Shown piece by piece: positions 26,479 through 34,952 of a DNA stretch of 64,000 bases. Origin of the DNA: Lewinella sp. 4G2 (GTDB lineage: Bacteria > Bacteroidota > Bacteroidia > Chitinophagales > Saprospiraceae). The DNA lies in NCBI RefSeq assembly GCF_001625015.1, contig NZ_LVWJ02000014.1:1-64000 (forward strand), given 5' to 3'. The notes under the pieces were generated by a model. It saw nothing but the letters and a program-made list of their open reading frames with translations. It ran no database searches and was not told where the DNA came from. Made by a program: the position numbers and the translations under genes. Position 1 is the first letter of the stretch, and each line of letters starts with the position of its first letter.

Positions 26479-26789
26479 GGGTAGTTGATTATTTGGCTGG
26501 CGAAGGTACACCGAGTTAAGGGGGAGAAAAAGGTCCCACTCTATATGGAAAGAGCCAATCTAAAGTTCATTCTTTGGGGCAAACCACGTAAGTGCCCTAC
26601 CGTGCCCGCTGAGTTGCCAGTATAGAAATAATGCTTGTATATGCACGTAATTTCTGCCCTGGCGTAACGAACCCAAATTTCAGTGCATTACCAGGTATCA
26701 ATACAACGGTATTGCTAGCCGGTAGCAGAAAGGGTGGTACTTATTTACGTACTTTTGGGTGACACACACCTTTCTTACGACACGGAATT
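26479..26789. other. Divergent intergenic region fumC / sigma factor
   Basis: 311 bp. Holds the fumC -7 element (TACCTTCG, 26508-26501, minus) and a TACTTTTG at 26750-26757 on the plus strand that could serve the sigma-factor gene. No other structure recognised. Confidence 0.55.
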
Positions 26790-27368
26790 ATGGACAAGCC
26801 AAGGGACGACGCGGCACTGTTCGCAGCGATCAAGGCGGGAAAGTACCAACTACTCGATGAACTCTACGTGGCTCATCGCGAAGCTTTCATCATTTACGCC
26901 CAACGGCAGCTCTACGCAACCGAAACGGATGCGGCGGACTGCTTTCAGGACGCCGTCATCGCTTTCTACAAGAACGTACAGAGCGGCCGGATGACGGAAC
27001 TTACGTGCACCATGCGTACTTACCTTTTTGGCATCGGGAAGCGCCTCGTCTACCGCCGCAACAAGCAGCGGCAGCGAGAGGTGCCTACGGACCACGACGC
27101 CGGGCGCGGGATCGGCAACGACCCCACGACGGAATTGGACCTTTCCCTGCTGAACCGTTTTGAGGATGACCACCGCCGCCAGTTGATGGCAGCGGCCCTA
27201 CCCCAACTCGGAGGGTCTTGTCAGCAAATTCTCACGCTCTTCTACTACCATCGCTACCCCATCGAAAGTATTCAAACAACCCTAGATCTTAGCTCGCCCG
27301 GCGCCGTCCGCATCAAAAAAATGCGTTGCCTGGAAAAACTGAAAGCGTTGCTAAGCCCCAAGTCTTAA
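26790..27368 (+). CDS. RNA polymerase sigma-70 family (ECF-like) sigma factor
   Basis: A 192-aa protein. Residues ~18-85 correspond to sigma region 2 (YQLLDELYVAHREAFIIYAQRQL, then DAADCFQDAVIAFYKNV), residues ~130-190 to region 4 (LGGSCQQILTLFYYHRYPIESI... GAVRIKKMRCLEKLKALL). Region 3 is missing, as in ECF factors. It is followed 9 bp later by a membrane-anchored protein with an anti-sigma-like N-terminus, the usual arrangement for such pairs. The stimulus is unknown. A plausible promoter element is at 26750. Confidence 0.88.
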   Translation: MDKPRDDAALFAAIKAGKYQLLDELYVAHREAFIIYAQRQLYATETDAADCFQDAVIAFYKNVQSGRMTELTCTMRTYLFGIGKRLVYRRNKQRQREVPTDHDAGRGIGNDPTTELDLSLLNRFEDDHRRQLMAAALPQLGGSCQQILTLFYYHRYPIESIQTTLDLSSPGAVRIKKMRCLEKLKALLSPKS

Positions 27369-27377
27369 ACCGGGAAA

Positions 27378-28166
27378 ATGAACCCTGAATTACAGCAAGA
27401 ACGAATCGACGACTACCTGCTAGGTAGGGGCTCCGCTGCAGAGCGGGCGGAGTTCGAGCAGCTCCTCGAGCAGAACGCCGATCTTCGCCAGCAATTGGCC
27501 GATACTCAGGCCGCTATGGATGCCATCGAGCTTCATGCGGACGCTCAGCTAAAGGCCCGGCTACAGCAATTGGAGGCTGGCCTAGCTTCCCCTGATGCGA
27601 ATCAACAATCCTCCCTCACTGCCAGCAAGGGCGGTGGAATGGTAGCCCCCATGAAGGCTTCCAGGAACCGCAACCGGACGTGGATGGCCATTGCTGCCTC
27701 CCTCCTTTTATTGCTCACGGCAGGCTGGTTCATTATGCGCCAACCCGCCTTCGCTACTGGTGGAGAACTCGCTATGGCCCAGTTTGAGCCCTACGACAAC
27801 ATCGCGTACACCTTCGAGCGGGGTACGAGCGACGACAGCATCGAGGCCAGCGCCTACCGCGCCTACGAGAAAGGTGACTTTGCAGCCGCACAGTCCAGCT
27901 TCGAAAAGATTGATGCGAATCCAGTCCGTTCATTCTATCTCGGGCAAACCCTCTTGGCTCAAAGTAAATTTAGCGAGGCAGCTACCACTTACGCCGCACT
28001 CGCCGAAGCAGAGAGCCCCTTTCAGCAGGAAAGTGAGTACTATCATGCGCTGGCACTTGTCGGTCTCGACCGCAAGGAGGAAGCGCGGACGCTGCTGCGA
28101 AAGATCACTTCTAACGCGAGCCACGAATCTTACGCGGAGGCCAGTTCCCTGCTCGCTAAATTATAA
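27378..28166 (+). CDS. Probable anti-sigma factor with periplasmic TPR-like domain
   Basis: A 262-aa single-pass membrane protein. N-terminal ~75 residues (IDDYLLGRGSAAERAEFEQLLEQN) form the short helical start typical of Bacteroidota anti-sigma regulators; one membrane helix follows at ~101-117 (WMAIAASLLLLLTAGWF); the periplasmic part holds helical repeats (YRAYEKGDFAAAQSSFEKI, LAQSKFSEAATTYAALAEAE, LALVGLDRKEEARTLLRKI). Adjacent to and co-oriented with the sigma factor, so it likely binds it. Function is inferred from context and architecture. Confidence 0.75.
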   Translation: MNPELQQERIDDYLLGRGSAAERAEFEQLLEQNADLRQQLADTQAAMDAIELHADAQLKARLQQLEAGLASPDANQQSSLTASKGGGMVAPMKASRNRNRTWMAIAASLLLLLTAGWFIMRQPAFATGGELAMAQFEPYDNIAYTFERGTSDDSIEASAYRAYEKGDFAAAQSSFEKIDANPVRSFYLGQTLLAQSKFSEAATTYAALAEAESPFQQESEYYHALALVGLDRKEEARTLLRKITSNASHESYAEASSLLAKL

Positions 28167-28172
28167 CTACGT

Positions 28173-28207
28173 AAAAAGCCGCTCTCCCATTTGGAAGAGC
28201 GGCTTTT
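28173..28207. terminator. Bidirectional intrinsic terminator
   Basis: Stem AAAAGCCGCTCT / AGAGCGGCTTTT with a TCCCATTTGGA-like loop between convergent genes ending at 28166 and 28231. Confidence 0.9.
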
Positions 28208-28230
28208 CTATTCATTGTTCGGCGGGATCC

Positions 28231-28752
28231 CTATTGCTCGGCCAGGTAATTGGCGACCATTTCCTGGACTACGTCCTTCAGGTACATCTTTCGATCCTTT
28301 GCCTGTTCTTTCAGCGTTACCAAGTGCGCTTTATTGAAGACCAACGTCACCCGCTTGGTATCGGGAGCGCGTGGTTTCTCCCGTTCGGCCATCTCTTCTT
28401 TGCTGATGGTAGAACGAATAAGTAGGTCCAGCCCCGTTTTCCTTCGTCTGCGGGGCGCTGCCGCAGGTGCAGTGCGGCGGGACTTGGGAGCGCTGTCAGT
28501 GGAAGACGTACCCCCACTAGCTCTGTCCATATCTAATGACATGAAGGCATCCAGGTCGGCGGTAAACTTCTTGCTGGAGAGTTTCTTCTTTGCCTTGGAG
28601 GAGCGGACGGGCACCTCAATTTCTACCGTCTCTTCGTCCTTGGCGTCGGCTCCGGCCACCTCGTCGCTACCCCCACCGTAGTTGAGGTCCGTACCGGGGT
28701 ACGGATTATCGAAAAGGTCGTTCAGGTCCGCGGTGAAGCGTTTCTTGGCCAT
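28231..28752 (-). CDS. ParA-partner protein with C-terminal ribbon-helix-helix-like domain
   Basis: A 173-aa basic protein, 9 bp downstream of parA. The C-terminal ~45 residues (KRVTLVFNKAHLVTLKEQAK...LKDVVQEMVANYLAEQ) have a strand followed by two helices, as in ribbon-helix-helix or DUF3408-like DNA binders. The first 125 residues are low-complexity and probably disordered, and carry one short motif twice: KKRFTADLNDLF (residues 3-14) and SKKFTADLDAFM (~60-71). These resemble the N-terminal ParA-contacting motif of ParB (GLGRGLDALL), so it may be the DNA-binding partner of a partition-like system. No family name can be given with certainty. Confidence 0.7.
   Translation of the reverse strand: MAKKRFTADLNDLFDNPYPGTDLNYGGGSDEVAGADAKDEETVEIEVPVRSSKAKKKLSSKKFTADLDAFMSLDMDRASGGTSSTDSAPKSRRTAPAAAPRRRRKTGLDLLIRSTISKEEMAEREKPRAPDTKRVTLVFNKAHLVTLKEQAKDRKMYLKDVVQEMVANYLAEQ
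28454..28470 (+). repeat. Dispersed 17-mer (in ParA-partner gene)
   Basis: Exact GGCGCTGCCGCAGGTGC, encoding APAAAP in the disordered linker of the protein on the minus strand. Confidence 0.85.
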
Positions 28753-28761
28753 GAGCTGCTA

Positions 28762-29559
28762 TTATTGAGTGGGTGCTGTTTTCTTAGAACGGGGGCGGGT
28801 GTGGATTGGATTATCCGTCCGTTCAATAATTTCCTTGGAAACCGCCAGGTAATCCTTCGCACCGTTGGAGCGCGGGGAGTACTTGAAGATATCTTCCCGG
28901 GCCGCGGGGGCTTCCGCCAATGATACGTTATCGCGGATGTAGGTCTCAAAGAGCAGTGGGCCGAAGTACTTCTGGATGGTCTCGATCACGTCGCGGTTGA
29001 GGACTTTCCGGGCATCGTACATCGTAGCGAGTACACCACTAATGTGTAGTTCCTTGTTAAGGCGCAACTTGACTTTTTGGATCACCTGCTTGATCTTGGC
29101 CAGACCCTGTAGTGCCAGGAACTGTGTTTGCAGCGGGATGATCACCTGCGAGCTTGAGGTAAGCGCGTTCAGCGTCAGCAAACCCAGACTGGGAGGGCAG
29201 TCGATGATGATAAAGTCGTAATCTTCATCCACCCCGGCGAAGAGTTCGCGCAGGATAAATTCACGCCCGGCTTCATTGACGAGCTCCATCTCCGCGCTCG
29301 AAAGGTCGAGGCTGGAAGTCACTACGTGTAGGTTCTCCCGCACTTCAAACGGGGAAAGGTCGCTCTCACCCATAATGGATTCGTAAATGGTAACCGGTTG
29401 CCGGGGGATGCCCAGCGAAAGGCTCAGGTTTGCTTGCGGATCGAGGTCAACGAGGAGCACCCGTTTGCCAAGTTCAACGAGTCCGGCACCCAGGTTGATG
29501 GTCGACGTCGTCTTGCCAACGCCGCCTTTGTGGTTCAGTAAACTGATAATTGTGGCCAT
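28762..29559 (-). CDS. parA: ParA/Soj family ATPase
   Basis: A 265-aa partition-type ATPase with the deviant Walker A NHKGGVGKTT (residues 9-18), switch region LLVDLDPQANLSLSLG and Walker B DFIIIDCPPSLGLLTLNAL. No N-terminal DNA-binding domain, so it is a short (Soj-like) form; a basic C-terminal tail (RPRSKKTAPTQ) follows. It is the first gene of a two-gene unit with the RHH-like protein. No ParB is visible nearby. It could serve chromosome or protein-complex positioning; sequence alone does not decide. Confidence 0.92.
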   Translation of the reverse strand: MATIISLLNHKGGVGKTTSTINLGAGLVELGKRVLLVDLDPQANLSLSLGIPRQPVTIYESIMGESDLSPFEVRENLHVVTSSLDLSSAEMELVNEAGREFILRELFAGVDEDYDFIIIDCPPSLGLLTLNALTSSSQVIIPLQTQFLALQGLAKIKQVIQKVKLRLNKELHISGVLATMYDARKVLNRDVIETIQKYFGPLLFETYIRDNVSLAEAPAAREDIFKYSPRSNGAKDYLAVSKEIIERTDNPIHTRPRSKKTAPTQ

Positions 29560-29927
29560 AAAATACAGAGGGCTTGATAGTAAAGATGCAAGGTAGGAAT
29601 TAAGGTGGTGAGTTTCTTGTTAGCTACCTGCCTTACGTGTATTTATTATTTAGTCTACAGAAGGCTGTCACCATCTGATCTACGAATAACGCTCTGGGCT
29701 GACTTTCGACTTCATAAAGAGGATAGCCCAACGCTGAACTGCCATCCTAAAAGCCGGAAGACCAACGTAAAAACCGTAGCCCGGGCAACATTATTATGAA
29801 TTGTCAGTAAAGTGCGCATCCCTGGTATAACCTAAGGCCCACTTCACCGTTACCACTGCAGCAAAATCCCGGGATTTTTACTCCGAAACCCGTAGCTTAG
29901 GTCACCGTTGGCCCTTAACCAAGTTGT
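29560..29927. other. Divergent intergenic region parA / propeller-barrel protein
   Basis: 368 bp, A+T richer than flanking genes, no credible ORF. It contains a perfect 16-bp palindrome at 29863-29878. No convincing TAnnTTTG element was found for either gene. Confidence 0.6.
29863..29878. promoter_or_regulatory. Perfect 16-bp palindrome, possible operator
   Basis: AAAATCCCGGGATTTT, fully self-complementary, 49 bp upstream of the ATG at 29928 and about 300 bp upstream of parA. Such a site suits a dimeric regulator; the RHH-like protein or another factor could bind. Only the palindrome itself is seen. Confidence 0.4.
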
Positions 29928-32900
29928 ATGCGTTTATCCTTATCTCTCTTTCTGCTGTTGGCCGGCCTGAGCCTTACCGCACAAACTTCCCAGGTGGAGT
30001 TTGGTAAGAACCGGGTGCAGTACCACCAGGACTTTGAAAGCTGGGAGAAATACGAATCGGACAACTTCGTCACCTATTGGTACGGGGAAGGGCGAAACTT
30101 GGGGCAGGCCGTAGTGCAGATCGCGGAACACGAATTTGGCTACATCCAAAAGATGCTCGAGCACCGGATGAACCAGAAAGTACAGTTGATCGTGTACCGG
30201 GACGTCACCGACCTCAAGCAAAGTAACATCGGTAGCGAGGAAGTATTCACTTTGCCTTCCAACCAGGCGCTTGGCCGCAGTACCAACTATATTCAGCAGA
30301 CCCGAACCAAGTTTTTCGGCAACAAGGCTTTTGTTTACTTCAACGGTGACCACACGGACTTACGCCGCCAAATTCGGGAGGCGATCGCCAGCGTCTACCT
30401 GGAGCGGATGCTTTACGGCAGTTCCGTGCAGGAGGTCGTCCAGAACGCTGTCCTGCTCAACCTCCCGCCCTGGTTCAAGCCCGGGCTCGTTAGCTACCTC
30501 GGGGAAGATTGGAACGCCGAGAAGGACGATCAACTACGGGTGCTCCTGCAAAGTGAGGAATACGAAAATTTTGAAGACTTGGCCGCGGACTACCCCACCC
30601 TCGCCGGCCACAGCTTCTGGTACTTCGTAGCGGAGAACTACGGTAAGCCTAATGTATCCAACCTCCTTTACCTCACCCGTAATTACCGGTCCGTAGAGAA
30701 CGGCTTCCTCTACATTCTGGGCGGTAACTACGAGCAGACACTCTTTAACTGGCAACAGTTCTTCGCCACCCGCCACCAAGCTGACTTACAGGGAAGAGCC
30801 GCACCCAACCACCAGGAAGTTGCCATTAAGAATAAGCGCAACCTCCCGATCACGAACCTAAAGATGAGCCCGGACGGGACGAAGGTCGCTTACGTGCTCA
30901 ACGAGATCGGCCGCTACAAGGTCTATCTTCAGGACGTCAGAACCGGGGAGCGTGAACTCATCAACAAGGGCGGCCAGCGTAACTTGCTCCAGGCAACCGA
31001 CTATAACTATCCACTGCTGGACTTCTCCCCCACCAATCAGGAACTAGCCATCCTATACGAATTCCGGGACCGGCCCCGTCTGCTACAGTATGATCTGAAT
31101 ACCGGCAAGAACGTCACCAAAGACTTGGACGTAACGCTCGACCGAGTCTTCAGTATGGCCTATCTGGATCCGGGAACGATGGTGCTCTCCGCCTTAGCCT
31201 TCGGGCAGACCGACGTCTATACCTACTTCCCCGCTACCCGCACTTCCGTTAAGATCACCAATGATTTTTGGGATGACCTGGACGTCATTCCCGTACGCAT
31301 TGAGGGCCGTAAGGGCATCCTCTTCAGCAGCAACCGGCCCGACCCGGCGCTGGGGGTACAAAAGCTGGACACCCTTCTCCCAATTGGTGACTTTGACATC
31401 TTCTATTACGATTTAGAGAACCGTCCAAAGGAATTGGTGCAGGTCACCGATACCGAGTTCGCCGATGAGTCACAACCCACCCCGATAAACGGGACCTATT
31501 TCTCCTACCTGAGTGATGCCAGTGGCGTCGTGAATCGCTACCGCGGCTACCTTGAAGAATATATCGACCACTACGAACGCACGATCTACCTGACGGATGG
31601 CTCGGAAATAATTCTTCACGCCGATTCTACTCTGGAGAGACTGGACACGGCCTTGATTGATTCTACGGTGGTGTTCCCGGTCATGAAAGAAAGAGGGGTT
31701 ACTACCGCTGTAACCAACCTGGCCACCAACATTACCCTGCAGGATGCTGCGGGGAAGGTCAACCAGGGTGTAGAATTGTTTGCCGCAGAAAACGGGCAGT
31801 TAATACGCACCTTCAGTTTCGACACCCTCGCCCAGACCGCCCCCCCTCCTACAGCTTTCCGCAGAAGCACCTACCTGGGAGGCAATCAGGTCGTTCCCAC
31901 CTTTACCCGGCCGGGTACTCCCATCGGGCAGGATGCCGACAATGGTGGTTTGATCTCCCCCAATCAACCCAGCACTGCGGAACCCCAAGCTCCGCAGGAC
32001 GAGGAAGGCTACCGTTTCCAAACCCGCTTCGATGATTTCGTCAAACCGCCAGCGCCGGAACCCGCACCGGTAGAAAACATTTTGCTACAGGAACCACAGG
32101 GAGATGAGGCGGCGAACCGCCCCCGCCCCGCAGGAACCGATTCCACGGGTACCCGACCCAACCTCACCGTCGTTACCCCGAATGGTAAACCGCTGCCGGC
32201 CAAGGTGCAGCGCAAACTATTCCGCGGAGAACTACCCGATCCAGTTCTGAACCGCCAGTACAAGTTCATCCGCGGCCGCATTACGCCATCGCGGCTCACC
32301 TTCCGCCTGAACTACTTCAAGACGGAAGCGGACAACGAACCGCTCTTCGCGGGGCTAAATAGTTTTGCGGGCAACCCGCAGGGCTTCACCCAGCAGCCGG
32401 TTGGCATTCTCTTTAAGGGTAATGTAATCGACATTTTTGAGGACTACTCGATCACCGGTGGCTTGCGCGTTCCTTTCCGTTTTAACGGTAGTGAATACTT
32501 CTTTACCTACGAAAACCGGAAGAAACGGCTGGACCGCATCTTTTCCGTCTACCGCAGGAACCGGCGGGACGAGCGGGGCTTCTACCCTAACTCCCTAGTT
32601 CAAATCCGGCCATCCGTCATTGAAGAGAACACGCTGCTGGCCCAGTACGGCATTCGGTACCCACTCGATGTCTTCCGTTCGCTCCGCCTGACCGGTACCG
32701 TTCGGCGGGACCGTGTACAGACCCTACCCACCGAACAGGTTGCGCTGGAGCTGGCTCCCCAAAATCAGGCCAGAGTAGGCTTGCGCTTGGAATACGTATT
32801 CGATAACACCCTTAACCTGGCGACCAACCTCCGGATGGGCACCCGGTACAAGGTGTACGCGGACAGCTATAAGGGTTTCGACATCAGCCTGAACAGCGGT

Positions 32901-33530
32901 GGCGAGACCACTAGCCTGGAGCCTGGCTTTTTGGGGATCGTCGGCGCCGACGTGCGCCACTATCAGCGACTGGATAAGCGCACCATCCTTGCGCTGCGGC
33001 TGGCGGGTGCTACCAATATTGGCTCACAGAAAGTACTCTATTACCTGGGTGGTGTAGACCGGGCCATTGGGCAAAATTTTAACCAGGGTATTCCTACTCC
33101 GACAACGGGGAATTTTGTCTTCCAGGATCTCGCTAACCCACTGCGTGGTTTCGATATCAATATTCGCAATGGGGGCACTTACGTGTTAGGCAATGCGGAA
33201 CTACGGGTTCCCATCTTCACCTACTTCAGCCGGAACCTGCGCTCTAAATTCCTCCGTGACTTTCAGGTGGTACCCTTCTTTGATATCGGTACGGCATGGT
33301 CGGGCGACGATCCGTTTGACGAGGATAATCCCGTCAATCTATCGACAATTGAGGAACCGCCAGTCCGGGTAGTGATTCGCCGTTTCCGGGACCCTATTAT
33401 TTACGGCTATGGGGTAGGTGCTCGCACCTCCATTTTCGGATACTTCATCCGTGCGGATTACGGCTGGGGAGTAGAGACCGGAATTCGGGGCGACGCAAAG
33501 TTGCAGGTAGCCTTCGGCCTGGACTTTTAA
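29928..33530 (+). CDS. Large secreted protein: degenerate peptidase-like region, beta-propeller, Omp85-like barrel
   Basis: A 1200-aa protein with a signal peptide (to ~residue 18). Residues ~40-290 resemble gluzincin (peptidase MA) folds: LPPWFKPGLVSYLGEDW matches the usual LPxWFxEGLAEYxxxxW, but the zinc motif HExxH reads REAIA, so it should be inactive. Residues ~300-560 show TolB/PD40 propeller blades (LKMSPDGTKVAYVLNE, LDFSPTNQELAILYEF). Residues ~640-780 are Pro/Gln-rich and probably disordered. The last ~400 residues look like an Omp85-type beta barrel (GNAELRVPIF, FFDIGTAW, YGYGVGART...) ending in Phe, an outer-membrane insertion signal. Function unknown; probably an outer-membrane protein of Bacteroidota. 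Confidence 0.8.
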   Translation: MRLSLSLFLLLAGLSLTAQTSQVEFGKNRVQYHQDFESWEKYESDNFVTYWYGEGRNLGQAVVQIAEHEFGYIQKMLEHRMNQKVQLIVYRDVTDLKQSNIGSEEVFTLPSNQALGRSTNYIQQTRTKFFGNKAFVYFNGDHTDLRRQIREAIASVYLERMLYGSSVQEVVQNAVLLNLPPWFKPGLVSYLGEDWNAEKDDQLRVLLQSEEYENFEDLAADYPTLAGHSFWYFVAENYGKPNVSNLLYLTRNYRSVENGFLYILGGNYEQTLFNWQQFFATRHQADLQGRAAPNHQEVAIKNKRNLPITNLKMSPDGTKVAYVLNEIGRYKVYLQDVRTGERELINKGGQRNLLQATDYNYPLLDFSPTNQELAILYEFRDRPRLLQYDLNTGKNVTKDLDVTLDRVFSMAYLDPGTMVLSALAFGQTDVYTYFPATRTSVKITNDFWDDLDVIPVRIEGRKGILFSSNRPDPALGVQKLDTLLPIGDFDIFYYDLENRPKELVQVTDTEFADESQPTPINGTYFSYLSDASGVVNRYRGYLEEYIDHYERTIYLTDGSEIILHADSTLERLDTALIDSTVVFPVMKERGVTTAVTNLATNITLQDAAGKVNQGVELFAAENGQLIRTFSFDTLAQTAPPPTAFRRSTYLGGNQVVPTFTRPGTPIGQDADNGGLISPNQPSTAEPQAPQDEEGYRFQTRFDDFVKPPAPEPAPVENILLQEPQGDEAANRPRPAGTDSTGTRPNLTVVTPNGKPLPAKVQRKLFRGELPDPVLNRQYKFIRGRITPSRLTFRLNYFKTEADNEPLFAGLNSFAGNPQGFTQQPVGILFKGNVIDIFEDYSITGGLRVPFRFNGSEYFFTYENRKKRLDRIFSVYRRNRRDERGFYPNSLVQIRPSVIEENTLLAQYGIRYPLDVFRSLRLTGTVRRDRVQTLPTEQVALELAPQNQARVGLRLEYVFDNTLNLATNLRMGTRYKVYADSYKGFDISLNSGGETTSLEPGFLGIVGADVRHYQRLDKRTILALRLAGATNIGSQKVLYYLGGVDRAIGQNFNQGIPTPTTGNFVFQDLANPLRGFDINIRNGGTYVLGNAELRVPIFTYFSRNLRSKFLRDFQVVPFFDIGTAWSGDDPFDEDNPVNLSTIEEPPVRVVIRRFRDPIIYGYGVGARTSIFGYFIRADYGWGVETGIRGDAKLQVAFGLDF

Positions 33531-33608
33531 AATTGAGCAATATATGTACTGGCAAAAGGATGCCGACGAACCCCGACGGTCTTCATTCTTGAGCTTGTTG
33601 GTTCACGG

Positions 33609-34689
33609 CTATTGATCACCGTTTACAAAGGCATTGACTCGCTCTACCGCATTTTCTCGGACATTCACGTAAAAGAGATTGTAATCACCGATGTGGTAAT
33701 TCTTCGTTCGGAAGAAGATATCTCCAAAAAACCGTGGCTTACTCGTAAATAGTCCAGCGCCCCTAATTTCTGCCGATACCAGATCGGGCTTAGGGCCTTT
33801 ATTAAAATTCAGTAATACCCCTCCCTTATTCAGGCTGGCATCTGCTACCTCGGGCCGTGTCGTCCAAGTCAGCGGATTAACAACAGCAATGTTCTCTACC
33901 GTATCCCGGTAGCCGGGCCTGGGTTCGAAATCCTCCCGGTAGGTGCGCCAGCTCACGAAGCAGCCAGTCTGCGTAGCGTTCTGGCAAACGGGGATGGTAG
34001 CATAAGCATCAGCGGAGACTGGCATACCTACCAGGTAGGTAAGCGGCCACCAATTGTTGCTGGAGTGGCTTTCCATCAAACCGGTCCCGCAGCAATCGCT
34101 TAGCGTGGGTCGTCCCTTGGCTATGTCCGGCAATGATGATGGGCCGGCCGTTATTATGATTTTTTAAGTAATAATCAAAGGCCCGCAGAATATCATCGTA
34201 AGCGATATCTAACGCGCGTTTGGCCATTTTTCTACCTTCGGAATAATATACTTTTAAATTCGCCTGCCGGTACCGCGGGGCGTATATCTTGCCCGCAGCA
34301 TTGAAAATACTCGCCTGGTTTTTAATGGATCCATCATCCACCGCTTCGTTGATTTCCAGATCGTATACGTTCGCGTTCCAATCCGTGCTGGATTCGGTGG
34401 TATTACGGTAGTGCGTAGGGTGCAGAAAGAATACGTCCGCCCGCGCATTCGCTTGTTGATCTTGCAATTGGTCACCCGGAGTCAGGTCCGCATAATCTTC
34501 CGTCGTCGGTAAAGCTGCCCAGTTAGCTGGTGAGGCATATTCTGGTGGAGGTGGCACGGGAAATGACCCGTTCGCGGGGAGTTTAGGGGCGCTGCCGCAG
34601 GTGCTAAGCAATAGGAAAAGGGGCAGCGCACAAAGCCGAAGAAATAACCGGAGTTCGGATCGGTATGCGTTTAAATTACAGAACCTCAT
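33609..34689 (-). pseudogene. DUF3089 lipoprotein, frameshifted
   Basis: An alpha/beta-hydrolase-like lipoprotein split over two frames. The first part (34689 to about 34040) has a lipobox (LLLSTCGS) and the nucleophile motif IIIAGHSQGTTHAKRLL; the second frame continues with YLVGMPVSADAYATIPVCQN...GCFVSWRTYREDF to 33609. The break is at a tandem 4-bp duplication, AGGTAGGT on the plus strand (34033-34040); removing one AGGT restores AYLVGMPV as one frame. So it is a recent disruption, a phase-variable site, or a sequencing error. A dispersed 17-mer forms the codons of the lipobox. Intact product would be about 358 aa. Confidence 0.85.
34588..34604 (+). repeat. Dispersed 17-mer (at the lipobox of the DUF3089 gene)
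   Basis: Exact GGCGCTGCCGCAGGTGC; on the minus strand it encodes TCGSA, including the lipidated Cys. Confidence 0.85.
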
Positions 34690-34811
34690 CGGGCAGATTT
34701 AATAATGGATGATGCATTGCTCTACGTGCAGCAAGTTAAATAGGGCAGTAACCAAACTTAATGAGCAGGATAGATTTAAACAGCATAGGTACAGACAGCA
34801 GCCCATAAATA

Positions 34812-34886
34812 TTAATCGGTCAAAGAGTTATCGCCTACAAAGTAGATGAGAACTAGTGCAACGAGGCCCAGAGAGAAGATGACCAT
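34812..34886 (-). CDS. Possible small membrane protein after kynU
   Basis: From ATG 34886 a 24-aa frame encodes mostly one hydrophobic helix (MVIFSLGLVALVLIYFVG) ending DNSLTD. The same frame is open and coding-like upstream to 34952 (DRRRTKHERFAQGYSNTKSA), directly behind the kynU TGA and in the same reading frame. The combined 46-residue sequence, basic then hydrophobic, looks like a typical small membrane protein, but no standard start lies in the basic part. It may start at a rare codon, or arise by UGA read-through as a membrane tail of KynU. Confidence 0.4.
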   Translation of the reverse strand: MVIFSLGLVALVLIYFVGDNSLTD

Positions 34887-34952
34887 AATTCTAGCGCTTT
34901 TGGTATTGCTATAACCCTGGGCAAAACGCTCGTGTTTGGTCCGTCGGCGATC

